From positions 7,192,001-7,256,000 of the forward strand of contig NC_134830.1 of assembly GCF_004210375.1 (NCBI RefSeq): a stretch of 64,000 nt of DNA. Direction: 5' to 3'. Both the position numbers and the translations under genes were made by a program. The DNA is from Tachypleus tridentatus (taxonomy: Eukaryota; Arthropoda; Merostomata; Xiphosura; Limulidae). Each line of letters begins with the position of its first letter. The first letter of the stretch is position 1. Positions 61,101-64,000 of the stretch are shown one piece after another. The notes under the pieces are model-generated. The model searched no databases and had not been told where the DNA came from. It saw only the letters and a list, made by a program, of their open reading frames with translations.

Positions 61101-64000
61101 ATTAACTGTGAGGATCAGCTGTTTCTAGTTTTATAGCTATTAGAACCAAAATTAACTGTGAGGATCAGCTGTTTCTAGTTTTATAGCTATTAGAACCAAA
61201 ATTAACTGTGAGGATCAGCTGTTTCTAGTTTTATAGCTATTAGAACCAAAATTAACTGTGAGGATAGCTGTTTCTAGTTTTATAGCTATTAGAACCAAAA
61301 TTAACTGTGAGGATCAGCTGTTTCTAGTTTTATAGCTATTAGAACCAAAATTAACTGTGAGGATCAGCTGTTTCTAGTTTTATAGCTATTAGAACCAAAA
61401 TTAACTGTGAGGATCAGCTGTTTCTAGTTTTATAGCTATTAGAACCAAAATTAACTGTGAGGATCAGCTGTTTCTAGTTTTATAGCTATTAGAACCAAAA
61501 TTAACTGTGAGGATCAGCTGTTTCTAGTTTTATAGCTATTAGAACCAAAATTAACTGTGAGGATCAGCTGTTTCTAGTTTTATAGCTATTAGAACCAAAA
61601 TTAACTGTGAGGATCAGCTGTTTCTAGTTTTATAGCTATTAGAACCAAAATTAACTGCTGTTTCTAGTTTTATAGCTATTAGAACCAAAATTAACTGTGA
61701 GGATCAGCTGTTTCTAGTTTTATAGCTATTAGAACCAAAATTAACTGTGAGGATCAGCTGTTTCTAGTTTTATAGCTATTAGAACCAAAATTAACTGTGA
61801 GGATCAGCTGTTTCTAGTTTTATAGCTATTAGAACCAAAATTAACTGTGAGGCTCAGCTGTTTCTAGTTTTATAGCTATTAGAACCAAAATTAACAGGAT
61901 CAGCTGTTTCTAGTTTTATAGCTGTTTCTAGTTTTATAGCTATTAGAACCAAAATTAACTGTGAGGATCAGCTGTTTCTAGTTTTATAGCTATTAGAACC
62001 AAAATTAACTGTGAGGATCAGCTGTTTCTAGTTTTATAGCTATTAGAACCAAAATTAACTGTGAGGATCAGCTGTTTCTAGTTTTATAGCTATTAGAACC
62101 AAAATTAACTGTGAGGATCAGCTGTTTCTAGTTTTATAGCTATTAGAACCAAAATTAACTGTGAGGATCAGCTGTTTCTAGTTTTATAGCTATTAGAACC
62201 AAAATTAACTGTGAGGATCAGCTGTTTCTAGTTTTATAGCTATTAGAACCAAAATTAACTGTGAGGATCAGCTGTTTCTAGTTTTATAGCTATTAGAACC
62301 AAAATTAACTGTGAGGATCAGCTGTTTCTAGTTTTATAGCTATTAGAACCAAAATTAACTGTGAGGATCAGCTGTTTCTAGTTTTATAGCTATTAGAACC
62401 AAAATTAACTGTGAGGATCAGCTGTTTCTAGTTTTATAGCTATTAGAACCAAAATTAACTGTGAGGATCAGCTGTTTCTAGTTTTATAGCTATTAGAACC
62501 AAAATTAATTAACTGTGAGGATCAGCTGTTTCTAGTTTTATAGCTATTAGAACCAAAATTAACTGTGAGGATCAGCTGTTTCTAGTTTTATAGCTATTAG
62601 AACCAAAATTAACTGTGAGGATCAGCTGTTTCTAGTTTTATAGCTATTAGAACCAAAATTAACTGTGAGGATCAGCTGTTTCTAGTTTTATAGCTATTAG
62701 AACCAAAATTAACTGTGAGGATCAGCTGTTTCTAGTTTTATAGCTATTAGAACCAAAATTAACTGTGATCAGGATCAGCTGTTTCTAGTTTTATAGCTAT
62801 TAGAACCAAAATTAACTGTGAGGATCAGCTGTTTCTAGTTTTATAGCTATTAGAACCAAAATTAACTGTGAGGATCAGCTGTTTCTAGTTTTATAGCTAT
62901 TAGAACCAAAATTAACTGTGAGGATCAGCTGTTTCTAGTTTTATAGCTATTAGAACCAAAATTAACTGTGAGGATCAGCTGTTTCTAGTTTTATAGCTAT
63001 TAGAACCAAAATTAACTGTGAGGATCAGCTGTTTCTAGTTTTATAGCTATTAGAACCAAAATTAACTGTGAGGATCAGCTGTTTCTAGTTTTATAGCTAT
63101 TAGAACCAAAATTAACTGTGAGGATCAGCTGTTTCTAGTTTTATAGCTATTAGAACCAAAATTAACTGTGAGGATCAGCTGTTTCTAGTTTTATAGCTAT
63201 TAGAACCAAAATTAACTGTGAGGATCAGCTGTTTCTAGTTTTATAGCTATTAGAACCAAAATTAACTGTGAGGATCAGCTGTTTCTAGTTTTATAGCTAT
63301 TAGAACCAAAATTAACTGTGAGGATCAGCTGTTTCTAGTTTTATAGCTATTAGAACCAAAATTAACTGTGAGGATCAGCTGTTTCTAGTTTTATAGCTAT
63401 TAGAACCAAAATTAACTGTGAGGATCAGCTGTTTCTAGTTTTATAGCTATTAGAACCAAAATTAACTGTGAGGATCAGCTGTTTCTAGTTTTATAGCTAT
63501 TAGTGAGGATCAGCTGTTTCTAGTTTTATAGCTATTAGAACCAAAATTAACTGTGAGGATCAGCTGTTTCTAGTTTTATAGCTATTAGAACCAAAATTAA
63601 CTGTGAGGATCAGCTGTTTCTAGTTTTATAGCTATTAGAACCAAAATTAACTGTGAGGATCAGCTGTTTCTAGTTTTATAGCTATTAGAACCAAAATTAA
63701 CTGTGAGGATCAGCTGTTTCTAGTTTTATAGCTATTAGAACCAAAATTAACTGTGAGGATCAGCTGTTTCTAGTTTTATAGCTATTAGAACCAAAATTAA
63801 CTGTGAGGATCAGCTGTTTCTAGTTTTATAGCTATTAGAACCAAAATTAACTGTGAGGATCAGCTGTTTCTAGTTTTATAGCTATTAGAACCAAAATTAA
63901 CTGTGAGGATCAGCTGTTTCTAGTTTTATAGCTATTAGAACCAAAATTAACTGTGAGGATCAGCTGTTTCTAGTTTTATAGCTATTAGAACCAAAATTAA

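Larger units (their letters stand above)
32382..64000. repeat. 50-bp satellite array, 31.6 kb, about 630 units, open to the right
   Basis: Head-to-tail copies of a 50-bp unit; a clean unit is 32401-32450. It contains GAGGATCAGCTGTTTCTAG, TTTTATAGCTATTAGAACC and an AAAATTAACTG segment. The unit has 16 A, 18 T, 9 G and 7 C (32% GC), no CpG, one GATC, one palindromic CAGCTG and one TAGCTA. Most units are identical to each other over long runs (for example 36061-36860 and 57541-58530). Deviations are mainly insertions, deletions and fused units, plus a recurrent GGATC to GGCTC change. No open frame of note is possible because the unit contains stops. It resembles recently homogenised satellite DNA; a centromeric or heterochromatic role is inference. 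Confidence 0.98.

Noticed and set aside
32382-64000. CRISPR array
   Set aside because: Direct 50-bp repeats without unique spacers; the whole unit repeats, in a eukaryotic satellite context.
10551-64000. Telomeric repeat or rDNA spacer
   Set aside because: No TTAGG or TTAGGG runs and no recognisable rRNA segment; units of 29 and 50 bp match neither.

Overview
The window is AT-rich, non-coding eukaryotic DNA dominated by satellite. There are no operons and no intact gene. It carries short tRNA-derived SINEs with polymerase III A and B boxes, a decayed Tc1-type DNA transposon and large minisatellite arrays. Tandem repeats make up about 87% of the called bases. From memory, the SINE tail motifs (for example AATTTCGCGCAAA and TTAGGGACGGCTAGCG) recall repeats of chelicerates, horseshoe crabs in particular. 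I could not verify this and hold it at moderate to low confidence.

Layout. 1-1118: the end of a 37-bp satellite that runs off the left edge. 1119-8500: the only largely unique DNA, with seven SINE copies of three families, a 40-bp tandem repeat carrying TATA-like boxes, and a Tc1/mariner transposase pseudogene at about 5518-6463. 8501-8823: a 39-bp tandem repeat that passes directly into a 21-bp repeat (8824-9512). 9513-10550: unique AT-rich DNA. 10551-31881: a 21.3-kb minisatellite with a 29-bp unit, diverged on the left and organised into higher-order repeats of about 2.83 kb. 31882-32381: an assembly gap of exactly 500 N. 32382-64000: a 31.6-kb satellite with a 50-bp unit, nearly identical from copy to copy, that runs off the right edge.

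No genes act together here. The only proteins suggested are the dead transposase and one very weak candidate signal-peptide exon near 3504. The long open frames inside the 37-, 21- and 29-bp arrays are by-products of repeat units that lack stops; they are not annotated as genes. The most interesting material is the satellite structure: the 98-unit higher-order repeat in the 29-bp array, the homogeneous 50-bp array with recurring identical junctions and a few relic divergent units, and the side-by-side 39/21-bp arrays. This could be pericentromeric or other heterochromatin, but that is inference. Both sides of the gap carry signs of assembly difficulty, so copy numbers and local order there should be treated cautiously.
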